A DNA stretch of 64,000 nt, from NCBI GenBank assembly GCA_963826505.1, contig CAWGXG010000007.1, positions 1 through 64,000 on the forward strand. Reading direction: 5' to 3'. Shown here piece by piece: positions 50,225 through 59,481 of this stretch. How positions within the stretch are numbered: position 1 is the stretch's first letter; every line of letters starts with the position of its first letter. Origin of the DNA: CAWGXG01 sp963826505 (GTDB lineage: Bacteria; Chloroflexota; Anaerolineae; Aggregatilineales; Aggregatilineaceae). The notes beneath the pieces were generated by a model. The model was not told where the DNA came from and searched no databases. It saw only the letters and a program-made list of their open reading frames with translations. Made by a program: the position numbers and the translations under genes.

Positions 50225-53200
50225 ATGGCTTACTTACTGATTTTACCGATCTGTCTCTACATCACACTCGCCGTCATCACGTTGGCCCGTTTTTCGCGCG
50301 GGGCGGCGATGGTGACGTTTGCGTTATATCTGGTGATCGTGGCCGTTACCACCACTGGATTCCTGGTGTTGGGCACCACGACCAGCCAGTCCGCCGCCAA
50401 GCTTGCCGCGTATGTTGTCGTCATCGGCGGGAGTTGGTGCTATGGCGTCCTACTGCCGCTGACCCTTGTCGGGTTGTGTTTCGAGCATTGGCTGAATGCC
50501 AATCGCCGCCGGGTACTGCTGGTGACGGTGGCCGTGATGGCCGTCAGCAGTGTGATTCTGGCGTGGGTGCCGCGTGCCCAAGGATATGAGCTGGTGCTGC
50601 CCGTCACTACCAGCGCATGGATCCCCTGGAGTCTGGCGCGGTTTGCGTTCCACTGGCCGCAGAACCTGGGGTTGCTCGTGGCCAGCCAACTGCCCTACAT
50701 CATCATCGTAACCTTTTTCGTCCGCTATCACCGCCTCGCCTTCTGGCACGGCGCGGTGTCGCTGACGCTGGGCGTGCTGTCCGGTGTCATGATTCCCATT
50801 TTGGCGCCGTTGGTCGGTGCGCATTGGCTGGTGCTGGTCGTGGCGCTGGGACTGGCGCCGCCCGTCGTGGTTCTGTGGTCGCTGCTGCCGGAGTCCAGTT
50901 ATTCCAAGACCTTCGGCGAGCTGTTCCACACCACGCTGCACCGCTTCAACGATGGGCTGGCGGTGCTCGACGATGGGCAGCACGTGATCTGGTACAACGC
51001 CCAGATGGCTCGTTGGTTGGGTCGTCCACCGGTCAATTCCATCGCCCCGCCCCTGGTGTCTGAGTGGCTGGCCGGTGTACCGCCCCTGCTGACCAGCGTG
51101 CAGGGATTGTTCGCGGCAGGCGGATCGCAGGACGAATGCACCGTCGCGCTGAATGATTCTGAATACATGCTGCAACTGGAGCTCCGCCCATTGGAACCGA
51201 CACAGGATCACGTGGGCCGCTGGCTGCTGGTGACCCACGACGCGACCACCGAACACGTACGCCGCGATTTGCAGGAGCGTCGCCAGGAACTGCTCGCCCT
51301 GAGCGCCATCAGCGCCGATATCGCCTCCTCTCTCGATCTTGATCAGGTGATTTCTCGCGCGGTCCAGCAGGTTCACACGGTGACCGAGGCGGACGGCGTG
51401 GCGGTGTATTTACTGGAAGGCCAGCAGCTCCGCCTGGCGGGACATCTGGTGCCCGAAGATATCGCGCAGCCTGTCCCTGAAGTGTTCGGCCTGGATTTCA
51501 ACGTGGTCACCAGCCCAGTCAATAAGACGCTGGAGCGGCACTACACGACGACCATCGCCGATACTCAGATTGAAACGCGCATCGGGGCGCACCTCCAGCA
51601 GTACGGCTATCGCGCGGGCGCGTTCGTGCCGCTGATCGCGCGGGAAGAAGTGACCGGACTGCTGATGCTGGGGTACAAAAAGCCGCATCAGTTTGAGGCG
51701 CTTGAAGTGTCGCTGCTTGACAGCGTGGGCCGCCAGTTGGCGGTCGCGATCCAGAACGCCCGCCTGCACACTCAGGAACGCCAGCAGCGTCGCATCGCGG
51801 AAGTATTGGGCGAGGTCGCCGGGATCATCGCCAGCAAAAGCCTGGACGAGGCGTTGCAGTTGGTTCTGGAACGGCTGCACGCGATCCTGACATACGACCG
51901 CGCGACGATGCTCGTACTGGCCGAGCCGGGCTTGCTGCGGATCGGGGCTTCGGCCGGGTTCGAGCCACCTCACTCCCCGCACGAAGAGTCACAGGTACGC
52001 ATCGCGATCAGCCGCTATCAATACCTCACGCGCCTGTTCGACGATCGTATCCCCCAACTCGTCTCGGATACGACCGCAGATGAAATTTGGCAGCCGGGCC
52101 AGTACGCGTACAGCTCGTGGATGGCGGTGCCGCTCATCATTCGCGATCAGGTTTTGGGCTGCATCAGCCTGTCGCACCAGCAGCCCGGGTATTTCACGCA
52201 GGACGATCTGCTGGTGGCCAGCACATTCGCCAACCAGGCCGCCGTCGCCGTGGAAAATTCGCAGCTCTTCGACATCGAACAGCGGCGGCGCGTGCAGGCG
52301 GAACAACTCCAAAAGGCATCCTACGATCTGGTCACCAGTCCCGACATCGACAGTGCGCTGGCCTCGGTGCTGCACCATCTCCGGCAGGTGACTTCCTTCG
52401 ACCGTGCGCACGTCGGTCTGTTTGAGGCGGGTGGTGAGCGCTGGTCGTTCCGGGCCGTGTATCCACCCACCGCGTCTGTACCGCTCAATCACCCGCTGCC
52501 CGCCATGAATTACCCGCTGGTGCTGCGCATCATCAACGAAAAACGCCCGCTGCTGATCGCGGACACGCGCGAGCATCCCGAATGGCGCAGAGATCGCTTG
52601 CATGGTGAAGAAGTCAGGGCGTGGCTGGGTATCCCGCTCATCGTGCGCGGCAATGTGATCGGGCTGCTCAGTTTTGACAGTTGGGAGCCGTATCGCTTTT
52701 CAGACGAGCACGTCCAGATCGGCCAGACCTTCGCCAACCAGATCGCGGCAGCGCTGGAAAGCTTCCGCCTGCTGGAAGAAAAGGAGCGCCAGGGCCGCGC
52801 GCATCAGGTGCTCAACACAATCCTGGCGACGAGTAACGAAGCCCTTACGCACGAAAACCTGCTGCAAGAGGCGCTCGATCGTGCGCTGGAAATGTTAGGG
52901 CTGCACGGCGGTGCGATCCACCAGTACATTCCGTCGACGCAGGCGCTGCGCCTGCGTGCGATGTCGGGGTTGTCGTCAGTGTTATGCGCGCACCTGGACC
53001 CGCTGACCGTGTCCGAGCCGCTAACTTCCTATGTCTTGCCGCCGAAAACGCTGCTGGACGGGACACCATGCTCGTTTCTCAGCGTGCCGCTCGTGTCGCA
53101 CGGTTCAGCCATCGGGCTGCTGAGCATCCTTGAAGACGATACACAACTCATTTCCCCCGACATGCAGCAGTTGCTCCTCAACATCGGCCAGCAGTTGGGC

Positions 53201-55321
53201 GTGGTGATGGACAACGCCATTCTGTTCGAGGACACCACACGGCGCGCGACGCTTTCGACCGATCTCGCGCGCCTCAGTCTGGCGATCAGCGCCCAACTGG
53301 ATCACGAATCGGTGCTGGATCTGATCTGCCGCGAGAGCATCGGCGTATTCGGGGTGGACGGCGCGTATATCTGGCTGGTCAACCAGGACAAGCTGGTCGG
53401 CGCGGCGGCTTACGGTCCCAGCGCGGAACAGTTTATGGGTCATATCATCGATCGCTCGGACGTCGATCTGCTGCCGGTCGAAGTGCTGCACAGTTGGCGG
53501 CCAAGCTACATTCATCACGCCGCAGATTCCGTCGCGCTGCCCGCCGATGTCATGGCGATGACCGGCGCGCAGGCCGCACTGGCAATTCCGCTCGTCAAGG
53601 CCGATCTCCCGGTGGGCACTCTGCTGCTGGTGGATACGCTGCGCGCAGAACCATTCACGGACGCGCTGGCCGATCAGGTAGGCGTGTTCGGTGTGCAGGC
53701 GGCGCTGGCCATTGACAACGCGCGCTTGTTCGATGAGGTTCGCCGCCGGTTGGACCAGCTCCGGCTGGTGAACGAGGTCGGACGCTATGTCACCGCCATC
53801 CTGAGCGAAGACGCCCTGATCCGGGGAGTCGCTGCCAAGCTGTTCGATATTTTACGGTTCGAGACAATTAGCCTGCTGCAAGTAGACGAAGGCACGCTGC
53901 ACGTCCGCGCGGCGATGGTGCGCGGCAATCCCGATCCGCTCGAACAGCCGGGGGCCTATCACCAATCGACCCAGCAAGTGGCCAACCAGGCGTACGAGCA
54001 GGCCGAGTTGTGTTTGCTCAACCAGCCGTGTTACCCGTCCGGCCAAATGCAAGAGCAGCAGCCATGCTGCTCGCTGGGCATTCCGCTGATCGTGGCCGAC
54101 GAGGTCATCGGCGTGTTGGTGGTCGAGCGCCGGAATTTCGACAGCATCGGCCAGGAAGACCTGGACGTGTTGGAACCGCTGGCCGCGCAGTTAGCCGTAT
54201 CGCTGTCGAACGCCCGGCTGTACGATCAGGTGCGCAAACAAGCGCTGGACCTGGAGTTACGCGTTGCCCAACGCACCGCCGAGATTCGCCGCCAGCACGA
54301 GCGTACCGAAGCAATCCTGCGTTCGGTGGCCGACTCGGTGATCGTCTTCGATCTCGAAAAGCGCGTAGTGATGACCAACCCGGTAGCGCGCAGCCTGTTT
54401 AATCGCTTCGATCTGGAGATGGACCTGGGAGCACGGGTCCGCGAACTGGTTCAGCAGGTCATGCAGCTTGAAGACGACAGCATGGGCGACGTCACCGAGA
54501 TCATCGAGTTGGGACGTATTACGCTCCAGGCCAAAGCCTCGCGCGTGGTCGAGGAAGACGCGGTGCTGGGTTCGGTCGTGGTTCTGCGCGATATTACGCG
54601 CCTGCAAGACCTCGACCGCATGAAAGACCTCTTTGTGCAGACCGTGTCGCACGAGCTGCGCACGCCGCTGGCTAACCTGAAGCTTTATCTCTCGCTGCTG
54701 CAAAAAGGCCGCCCAGAGCGCCGCGAAAATTACGTCGAAGTGATGGAGCGCGAAGTCGAACGGCTGGCGCGGCTGATCAGCGACCTGTTGGAGATTTCGC
54801 GGTTACAAGGCGAGCAGCGCGCTGAGCGCCCCCAAATACGGATGCGCATCGCTCTCGTGCCGCTGATTGACACATTGATCCTGGGCTACAACGCCTGGGC
54901 CGAAAACGAAAACAAAACGCTGGTGCACGAACAACTGACCGACGTCTTGCCGCCTATCTTGGGCGATCCCGACCAGATCGAACGCGCATTGACCAATCTG
55001 GTGAGTAACGCCATCCGCTATACAACAGTCGGCGGGCAAATTACCGTGCGCAGTTTCGCGAAACCGGCGCAGCAAAGCCCGCCCGAATGGGTTATCATTG
55101 AAGTAATTGATACTGGTATTGGGATTCCCACCAGCGAACTGGCGACAGTCTTTGAACGTTTTGTGCGCGGGTCCAATGTGAGTCCGAACATTCCTGGGAC
55201 AGGCTTAGGTCTGGCGATTACACGCGAAATCGTCGGGCTGCACGGGGGGACATTGGAAGTGGAAAGCCAGGAAGGGCATGGCAGCACTTTTCGTATCGCT
55301 CTCCCTGTCCTTCAATCTTGA
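50225..55321 (+). CDS. 1698-aa multi-GAF sensor histidine kinase
   Basis: Order of domains: a seven-helix membrane region (about 1-215), a PAS-like domain (about 235-340), six GAF domains (starting near 385, 530, 700, 870, 1015 and 1175, each with a LDxxL/ExxL helix and a hydrophobic core). Then come a coiled coil, a PAS (AILRSVADSVIVFDLEKRVVM), HisKA with LFVQTVSHELRTPLANLKLY (phospho-His) and HATPase_c (NLVSNAIRYTTVGG, DTGIGIP, GTGLGLAITREIV). The sixth GAF carries a cysteine cluster (C-x5-C then CC, about 54008-54070). Its stop is 36 bp before the REC-kinase gene, so they likely form a phosphorelay. Confidence 0.88.
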   Translation: MAYLLILPICLYITLAVITLARFSRGAAMVTFALYLVIVAVTTTGFLVLGTTTSQSAAKLAAYVVVIGGSWCYGVLLPLTLVGLCFEHWLNANRRRVLLVTVAVMAVSSVILAWVPRAQGYELVLPVTTSAWIPWSLARFAFHWPQNLGLLVASQLPYIIIVTFFVRYHRLAFWHGAVSLTLGVLSGVMIPILAPLVGAHWLVLVVALGLAPPVVVLWSLLPESSYSKTFGELFHTTLHRFNDGLAVLDDGQHVIWYNAQMARWLGRPPVNSIAPPLVSEWLAGVPPLLTSVQGLFAAGGSQDECTVALNDSEYMLQLELRPLEPTQDHVGRWLLVTHDATTEHVRRDLQERRQELLALSAISADIASSLDLDQVISRAVQQVHTVTEADGVAVYLLEGQQLRLAGHLVPEDIAQPVPEVFGLDFNVVTSPVNKTLERHYTTTIADTQIETRIGAHLQQYGYRAGAFVPLIAREEVTGLLMLGYKKPHQFEALEVSLLDSVGRQLAVAIQNARLHTQERQQRRIAEVLGEVAGIIASKSLDEALQLVLERLHAILTYDRATMLVLAEPGLLRIGASAGFEPPHSPHEESQVRIAISRYQYLTRLFDDRIPQLVSDTTADEIWQPGQYAYSSWMAVPLIIRDQVLGCISLSHQQPGYFTQDDLLVASTFANQAAVAVENSQLFDIEQRRRVQAEQLQKASYDLVTSPDIDSALASVLHHLRQVTSFDRAHVGLFEAGGERWSFRAVYPPTASVPLNHPLPAMNYPLVLRIINEKRPLLIADTREHPEWRRDRLHGEEVRAWLGIPLIVRGNVIGLLSFDSWEPYRFSDEHVQIGQTFANQIAAALESFRLLEEKERQGRAHQVLNTILATSNEALTHENLLQEALDRALEMLGLHGGAIHQYIPSTQALRLRAMSGLSSVLCAHLDPLTVSEPLTSYVLPPKTLLDGTPCSFLSVPLVSHGSAIGLLSILEDDTQLISPDMQQLLLNIGQQLGVVMDNAILFEDTTRRATLSTDLARLSLAISAQLDHESVLDLICRESIGVFGVDGAYIWLVNQDKLVGAAAYGPSAEQFMGHIIDRSDVDLLPVEVLHSWRPSYIHHAADSVALPADVMAMTGAQAALAIPLVKADLPVGTLLLVDTLRAEPFTDALADQVGVFGVQAALAIDNARLFDEVRRRLDQLRLVNEVGRYVTAILSEDALIRGVAAKLFDILRFETISLLQVDEGTLHVRAAMVRGNPDPLEQPGAYHQSTQQVANQAYEQAELCLLNQPCYPSGQMQEQQPCCSLGIPLIVADEVIGVLVVERRNFDSIGQEDLDVLEPLAAQLAVSLSNARLYDQVRKQALDLELRVAQRTAEIRRQHERTEAILRSVADSVIVFDLEKRVVMTNPVARSLFNRFDLEMDLGARVRELVQQVMQLEDDSMGDVTEIIELGRITLQAKASRVVEEDAVLGSVVVLRDITRLQDLDRMKDLFVQTVSHELRTPLANLKLYLSLLQKGRPERRENYVEVMEREVERLARLISDLLEISRLQGEQRAERPQIRMRIALVPLIDTLILGYNAWAENENKTLVHEQLTDVLPPILGDPDQIERALTNLVSNAIRYTTVGGQITVRSFAKPAQQSPPEWVIIEVIDTGIGIPTSELATVFERFVRGSNVSPNIPGTGLGLAITREIVGLHGGTLEVESQEGHGSTFRIALPVLQS

Positions 55322-55357
55322 TCGATCGAGCTGGACTGCCCGGAGGGGATAGAAGTA

Positions 55358-56491
55358 ATGAGCAAACCCATCATTCTTGTCGTCGAAGATGATATGCACT
55401 TGATGGAAGGTATTCGCGACATACTGGAAATCAACGATTATCACGTTTTGACGGCTGCCAACGGGGCGGCAGGCTTGGACGTTTTGGAAACTCAGCCCCG
55501 CCCTCCGGACCTGATCGTATCGGACATTATGATGCCCCGCATGGACGGCTACGACTTCTTTCATGCGGTGCGCGCCCGCGAACATTGGGTCGCTATTCCC
55601 TTCATTTTCCTCACCGCCAAAGGTGAGCGCGACGACATCAAGCGCGGCAAAAGCATGGGCGCTGAAGATTACGTGGTCAAGCCGTTTGACGCCGACGAGC
55701 TGCTGGTCGCGGTGTCGGCCAAGCTCAAGCGCCGCAAAGAATTAGACGCGATTCGCCAGACGGAAGTGTCAAACATCAAGCATAATATTTTGACAATTCT
55801 CAACCACGAATACCGCACTCCGCTGACCTATATTGTGGCTTACGCTGACATGCTGGAACGCGACGCCGACGAGCTGAGCGTGAGCGATATGCGCGCGTTC
55901 TTACACGGGTTGAATGCCGGAGCCAACCGCCTGCGCCGCCTGGTCGAGAATTTCATTTTGCTGGTGGAGTTAGAGACCGGCGCTGCCGATCGCACCTTCG
56001 CCTGGCGCGCCACTACGTTGACCAACTATCTGGCGCTGCTCCGCATGGTCGAGCACAAATACCTCGACCTGGCCGAAGAACAGGGCTTTCACATTCAGGT
56101 CAGTGTCGAGGACAACCTGCCGCCCATCCGGGCCGACGTGGAATACCTCAACGCGGCGCTGGAATGCCTGGTCGACAACGCCATCAAGTTCTCGATACGA
56201 GAGGGGTCGGTGATTCATCTGCGAGCCTATGATGCTGACACACAGGTCTGCCTGTCCGTGAGCGATCAAGGGCGCGGAATTCCCGACCACGAGAAGGAGA
56301 ATATTTTCCAGAGCTTCTACCAGATCGACCGCGAGCGGTTTGAAGACCAGGGCGCGGGGGCCGGGTTGGCCATCGTGCGTGGGATCGTGCGGTTACACGG
56401 CGGCAGCGTCACCGTGGATAGCGAATACGGCGAGGGCAGCACCTTCACATTGGCCCTGCCCGTAGAAGAAACCGCCAACGTGAATGCCTGA
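55358..56491 (+). CDS. REC-histidine kinase hybrid
   Basis: 377 residues in the order receiver-kinase, reversed from most hybrid kinases. Receiver: VVEDD (about 8-12), phospho-Asp in LIVSDIMMPRMDGYDF (about 54), FLTAKGERDD and YVVKPFDADEL. Kinase: HNILTILNHEYRTPLTYIVAY (phospho-His), then HATPase_c with CLVDNAIKFSIREGS, DQGRGIP and GAGAGLAIVRG (lid has GAGAG instead of the usual GTG). GGAGGGG precedes ATG 55358. The upstream giant kinase could phosphorylate the receiver, and the kinase half may act on a further partner. Confidence 0.9.
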   Translation: MSKPIILVVEDDMHLMEGIRDILEINDYHVLTAANGAAGLDVLETQPRPPDLIVSDIMMPRMDGYDFFHAVRAREHWVAIPFIFLTAKGERDDIKRGKSMGAEDYVVKPFDADELLVAVSAKLKRRKELDAIRQTEVSNIKHNILTILNHEYRTPLTYIVAYADMLERDADELSVSDMRAFLHGLNAGANRLRRLVENFILLVELETGAADRTFAWRATTLTNYLALLRMVEHKYLDLAEEQGFHIQVSVEDNLPPIRADVEYLNAALECLVDNAIKFSIREGSVIHLRAYDADTQVCLSVSDQGRGIPDHEKENIFQSFYQIDRERFEDQGAGAGLAIVRGIVRLHGGSVTVDSEYGEGSTFTLALPVEETANVNA

Positions 56492-56545
56492 CAGCGGGCA
56501 GCGTCCGGCGGCGGCGACAGCACGCCGTTCGAGCTGAATTGGCGC

Positions 56546-56576
56546 ACCTGTCAGAGACCTGTCAGCAGCGTGTCAG
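56546..56576 (+). promoter_or_regulatory. PHO-box-like tandem direct repeats upstream of pspA
   Basis: CTGTCAG at 56548-56554 and 56559-56565, and GTGTCAG at 56570-56576, lie exactly 11 bp apart, separated by 4-base spacers. This is the geometry of PHO boxes and other OmpR-family regulator sites. An inverted copy CTGACAG lies at 56636-56642. A TACGAT -10-like element follows at about 56598. Confidence 0.6.
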
Positions 56577-56736
56577 TGCAGCCGCGAGGGATCGTGTTAC
56601 GATGAAAGCGACACAGGCTCCGACCGGCACACAGCCTGACAGTCTCTGTTCACGATAAGAACCGGCTTTCAGGCGACGAGATCGGTCGTCGTGCGGATCA
56701 TGTTCCCAGAGCGTTTACCGGAGGGATAGACACACT

Positions 56737-57435
56737 ATGGTTTCACTCTTACAGAAAATCAACACGCTCATCTCAGCCAATGTCCATGCGCTCGTGGACT
56801 CTGCCCTCGAAGCGAACTCGGTCAAAGTCATGGATGAATACATCCGGCAGGCCGAGCGCAACCTGGACGCATTGGACGATCAAGCCGCCACTATCGGCGG
56901 CACGGTGAAGACGCTCAAGCGCAAATATGAGGAGTTCGCGGCGTCGGCTGAAAAGCTCGACCGCGATATCGACACCCTGCTCATGCGCGGCAAGGCGGAT
57001 CTGGCGTCGGCGGCCCAGGCCGAGATGAACCAGAAACAACAGCTTGCCCAGGAATATTACGAGCAGTGGCAGTCCCAGGAGCAGGAATATCGCCGCATGT
57101 TGGATGCCAAGCTCAAGCTTGAAGCCAAGCTGACGACCATCAAGCAGGAACGCGAGCACCTCAAGGCGCTGCTGGAGCTGGTCGAGGCCAAGGAGATGAC
57201 GACCAAGGCCGTCCGCAGCCTCGACGATCTGGCCGGGATCGGCGACGACGACGTGCAGCGTCTCGGCGAGCAGATCCGCGCCCGGTTGGATCGTGAAGAC
57301 GCCAAGCTCGAAATGGCGAGCACCAACCTGCGTGACCAGATTGACGACGCGATCGGCACGTCGGAGATCGAGCTTCAACTCGAAGAACGCCGCCAGCGGC
57401 TTGGCCTGGGGGGCAGCGGCGACAGCAGCACCTAG
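56737..57435 (+). CDS. pspA: PspA/IM30 family protein
   Basis: 232 residues, almost wholly coiled coil, matching PspA/Vipp1 in length and N-terminus: LLQKINTLISANVHALVDSA with an amphipathic first helix, then KVMDEYIRQAERNLDALDDQAA. These proteins assemble on the inner membrane and protect it from stress. PspC or PspF homologues are not adjacent. GGAGGG precedes ATG 56737. PHO-box-like repeats upstream suggest regulation by an OmpR-type regulator. The next gene is a membrane protein of unknown function. Confidence 0.85.
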   Translation: MVSLLQKINTLISANVHALVDSALEANSVKVMDEYIRQAERNLDALDDQAATIGGTVKTLKRKYEEFAASAEKLDRDIDTLLMRGKADLASAAQAEMNQKQQLAQEYYEQWQSQEQEYRRMLDAKLKLEAKLTTIKQEREHLKALLELVEAKEMTTKAVRSLDDLAGIGDDDVQRLGEQIRARLDREDAKLEMASTNLRDQIDDAIGTSEIELQLEERRQRLGLGGSGDSST

Positions 57436-57463
57436 CGCCGCGGCCTGAACCTGTGCAACCACA

Positions 57464-57550
57464 CCCGACCGCCTGCGTACTGGTACCTTAACGGCGATGG
57501 CGCGCCCAGGGCGCGCTGTCGGGTTCAGGTTTGGTACGACGGCGGTCGGG
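57464..57550 (+). other. Long inverted repeat enclosing smaller hairpins between pspA and the next gene
   Basis: CCCGACCGCC (57464-57473) pairs perfectly with GGCGGTCGGG (57541-57550). Inside lie GTAC/GGTAC repeats and a GC-rich hairpin (GCGCGCCC/GGGCGCGC, 57500-57516). It could fold into a multi-stem RNA in the leader of the following gene, or act as a weak terminator. Confidence 0.4.
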
Positions 57551-57571
57551 TATTCAAGATGGGATTAGGTC

Positions 57572-58396
57572 ATGTCGAAAATGAAAGAAGACATGCGCGA
57601 GCGTGCCTGGACGTCGATCCTCAGCGCCGCGTTTTTCAGCGTGGAAAGCGCTGTGATCATCGCCCTGGCGCTGATCCTGTTCGGCTTGGGTTACATGCCG
57701 TTTAGCTGGTGGCAGGCCGCCTACTGGTTGATTTTCGGGGCGGTGGCCGAAGTCGTATACCTGGGCGTGACCGTCACCGATCCCGAAGCGGCGCAGCGCG
57801 CAGTCGCGGATATGCTCACCGATCGCTTTAATCCCAGCGAGATCAAAAATCCTGATGCTCGCGAGCGCCTCAAACGCGCCCTGGAATACCGCCGCTTGAT
57901 CGGTGAAGCGGCAACTCGTCACAGCGGCGCGATGCGGCGCAGCATCGACGAGACAGCCCACGAGCTGAACGCCTGGATCGAGCAGATTTACCGGTTGGCG
58001 CAGCAAATGGACGATTTCGAAGAAAACGACGTGATCAACCGCGATCGCCGGTTAGTACCGCAAGACCTCAAGATTTTGCAGCGCCGTCTCGAAATCGAAA
58101 CCTCACCTGAAGTCCGCGCCGAACTGCAAGAAGCGATCCAGACCAAAGAAACGCAGCTTGCCAACCTGCAATCGCTGGCGAACAACGTCAAGCGCGCCGA
58201 CATCCAGCTCGATCACACGCTGTCGGCCCTGGGCACGGTCTACGCCCAGGTCCAGTTGATCGACGCCAAAGACGTCGACAGCGCGCGCACGCAGCGTCTG
58301 CAAGCGGATATTCACGACGAAGTGTTGTCACTGCAAGATATGATCGCCGCCATGGACGACGTGCGACATTATCAGGTGGACACCTCCGCGCGCTGA
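57572..58396 (+). CDS. Membrane protein with coiled-coil cytoplasmic part, unknown function
   Basis: 274 residues. Two membrane helices near the N-terminus (SVESAVIIALALILFGLGYM and QAAYWLIFGAVAEVVYLGV), then about 200 charged, helical residues with heptad character (for example LKILQRRLEIETSPEVRAELQEAI and NLQSLANNVKRADIQLDHTL). It lies 136 bp after pspA and could be its membrane partner, since PspA usually has one; that is inference. Not recognisable as PspB or PspC. Confidence 0.62.
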   Translation: MSKMKEDMRERAWTSILSAAFFSVESAVIIALALILFGLGYMPFSWWQAAYWLIFGAVAEVVYLGVTVTDPEAAQRAVADMLTDRFNPSEIKNPDARERLKRALEYRRLIGEAATRHSGAMRRSIDETAHELNAWIEQIYRLAQQMDDFEENDVINRDRRLVPQDLKILQRRLEIETSPEVRAELQEAIQTKETQLANLQSLANNVKRADIQLDHTLSALGTVYAQVQLIDAKDVDSARTQRLQADIHDEVLSLQDMIAAMDDVRHYQVDTSAR

Positions 58397-58422
58397 CGCG
58401 CCGTGCCCGCCGCAGAAAGTGA

Positions 58423-58914
58423 GTGTTGTTGGATTCGACCCAACCCCTAATTCTTGCACCTGGGTACGCGCTGTGCCGTGCAACAGTTTTCGATCTGCGC
58501 GCGCTGCACGCGCTTGAGCGCGCGATTTTCCCTCATGACGCTTACCCGTACCCGGACCTGCTGCTGCTGTTTTTGTCGCCCGGCGTAGTGAATTTGAAAG
58601 TCGCCGCGCCAGACGGATCGCTGGCGGGCTTCGTCTGCGGGACGCGCGGCATGACCGCCGGCCGCAGTTGGATCATCACGCTGGGGGTGGCGCCCGCGCA
58701 CCAACGGCGCGGACTCGGCGCTTTTCTGCTGGATACGATGGAGCAGCGGCTCAAGCGGCCTTTCATGCGGCTGACGGTGCGTGAGGGCAACCAGCCCGCC
58801 ATCCGGCTGTATTCCCACACCGGCTACAGCGTGGTCGAGCGCAAACCCGCCTACTATCGCGACGGCGAAGCGGGGCTCGTGATGGAAAAGCACGTCTCGC
58901 TGGCCGGAAGGTAG
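58423..58914 (+). CDS. GNAT-family N-acetyltransferase
   Basis: 163 residues with the GNAT fold: ITLGVAPAHQRRGLGAFLLDTM is the acetyl-CoA pyrophosphate-binding motif A (Q/R-x-x-G-x-G/A), and LTVREGNQPAIRLYSHTGYSVVERKPAYY is motif B. The target may be a protein N-terminus (RimI-like motif LREGNxxAIRLY) or a small amine; I cannot decide. Start GTG 58423. It converges with the phosphodiesterase gene. Confidence 0.85.
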   Translation: MLLDSTQPLILAPGYALCRATVFDLRALHALERAIFPHDAYPYPDLLLLFLSPGVVNLKVAAPDGSLAGFVCGTRGMTAGRSWIITLGVAPAHQRRGLGAFLLDTMEQRLKRPFMRLTVREGNQPAIRLYSHTGYSVVERKPAYYRDGEAGLVMEKHVSLAGR

Positions 58915-58924
58915 AGCTGTTCTT

Positions 58925-59431
58925 TTACACCATATCCGGAAACTCGATAAACTCCAGGCTGTCCGTTTTCACGTCCAGCACGGCGATCGAGCGCGTCTGC
59001 CGGAAACTCCCGCCCAGCGACCCCGGGTTGATCAGGCGCACGCTGTAGGCGCTGCGCCGTTCGTCCTGGCGCATATGGGTGTGCCCCTGGCACACATACG
59101 TGTATTTCCCGCTGATGATCATACGATACAACAGGCTGTGATCGTGACCATGCGTCACGCCGATCAACCGCCCGTCGATCTCCACGTCGCGCGTGAACTG
59201 CGGCACCGCCACACCCACCTGCTGCGCCGCCTGGACGAGAAAACTGCGATCCATGTCCATATTCCCAAACACGAAGCGCACGTCCCATCCCGCGAACAGC
59301 AGAATGACTTCGGGCGTTGTGATGTCGCCGCAGTGAATCACCGTGTCGATCCCCCGCTCGCGCAAGGTGGCCAGCGCGCGCTGCGTGTTGGTACGGTTGC
59401 CGTGCGTGTCGGAGAGTATGCCGATTTTCAT
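58925..59431 (-). CDS. YfcE/MJ0936-type metallophosphodiesterase
   Basis: 168 residues from ATG 59431, chosen because the family starts with KIGILSDTHGN. Metal-binding motifs: SDTHGN, HCGDIT, FGNMD, VTHGHDH and CQGHTH. These cytoplasmic enzymes hydrolyse phosphodiesters with Mn or Ni; the physiological substrate is usually unknown. It lies downstream of the histidine phosphatase gene on the same strand. Confidence 0.88.
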   Translation of the reverse strand: MKIGILSDTHGNRTNTQRALATLRERGIDTVIHCGDITTPEVILLFAGWDVRFVFGNMDMDRSFLVQAAQQVGVAVPQFTRDVEIDGRLIGVTHGHDHSLLYRMIISGKYTYVCQGHTHMRQDERRSAYSVRLINPGSLGGSFRQTRSIAVLDVKTDSLEFIEFPDMV

Positions 59432-59481
59432 GCGCGAGTCCTCGCATAGCCGCCGCAGTGACACCAACGCGCGGGGGATGG

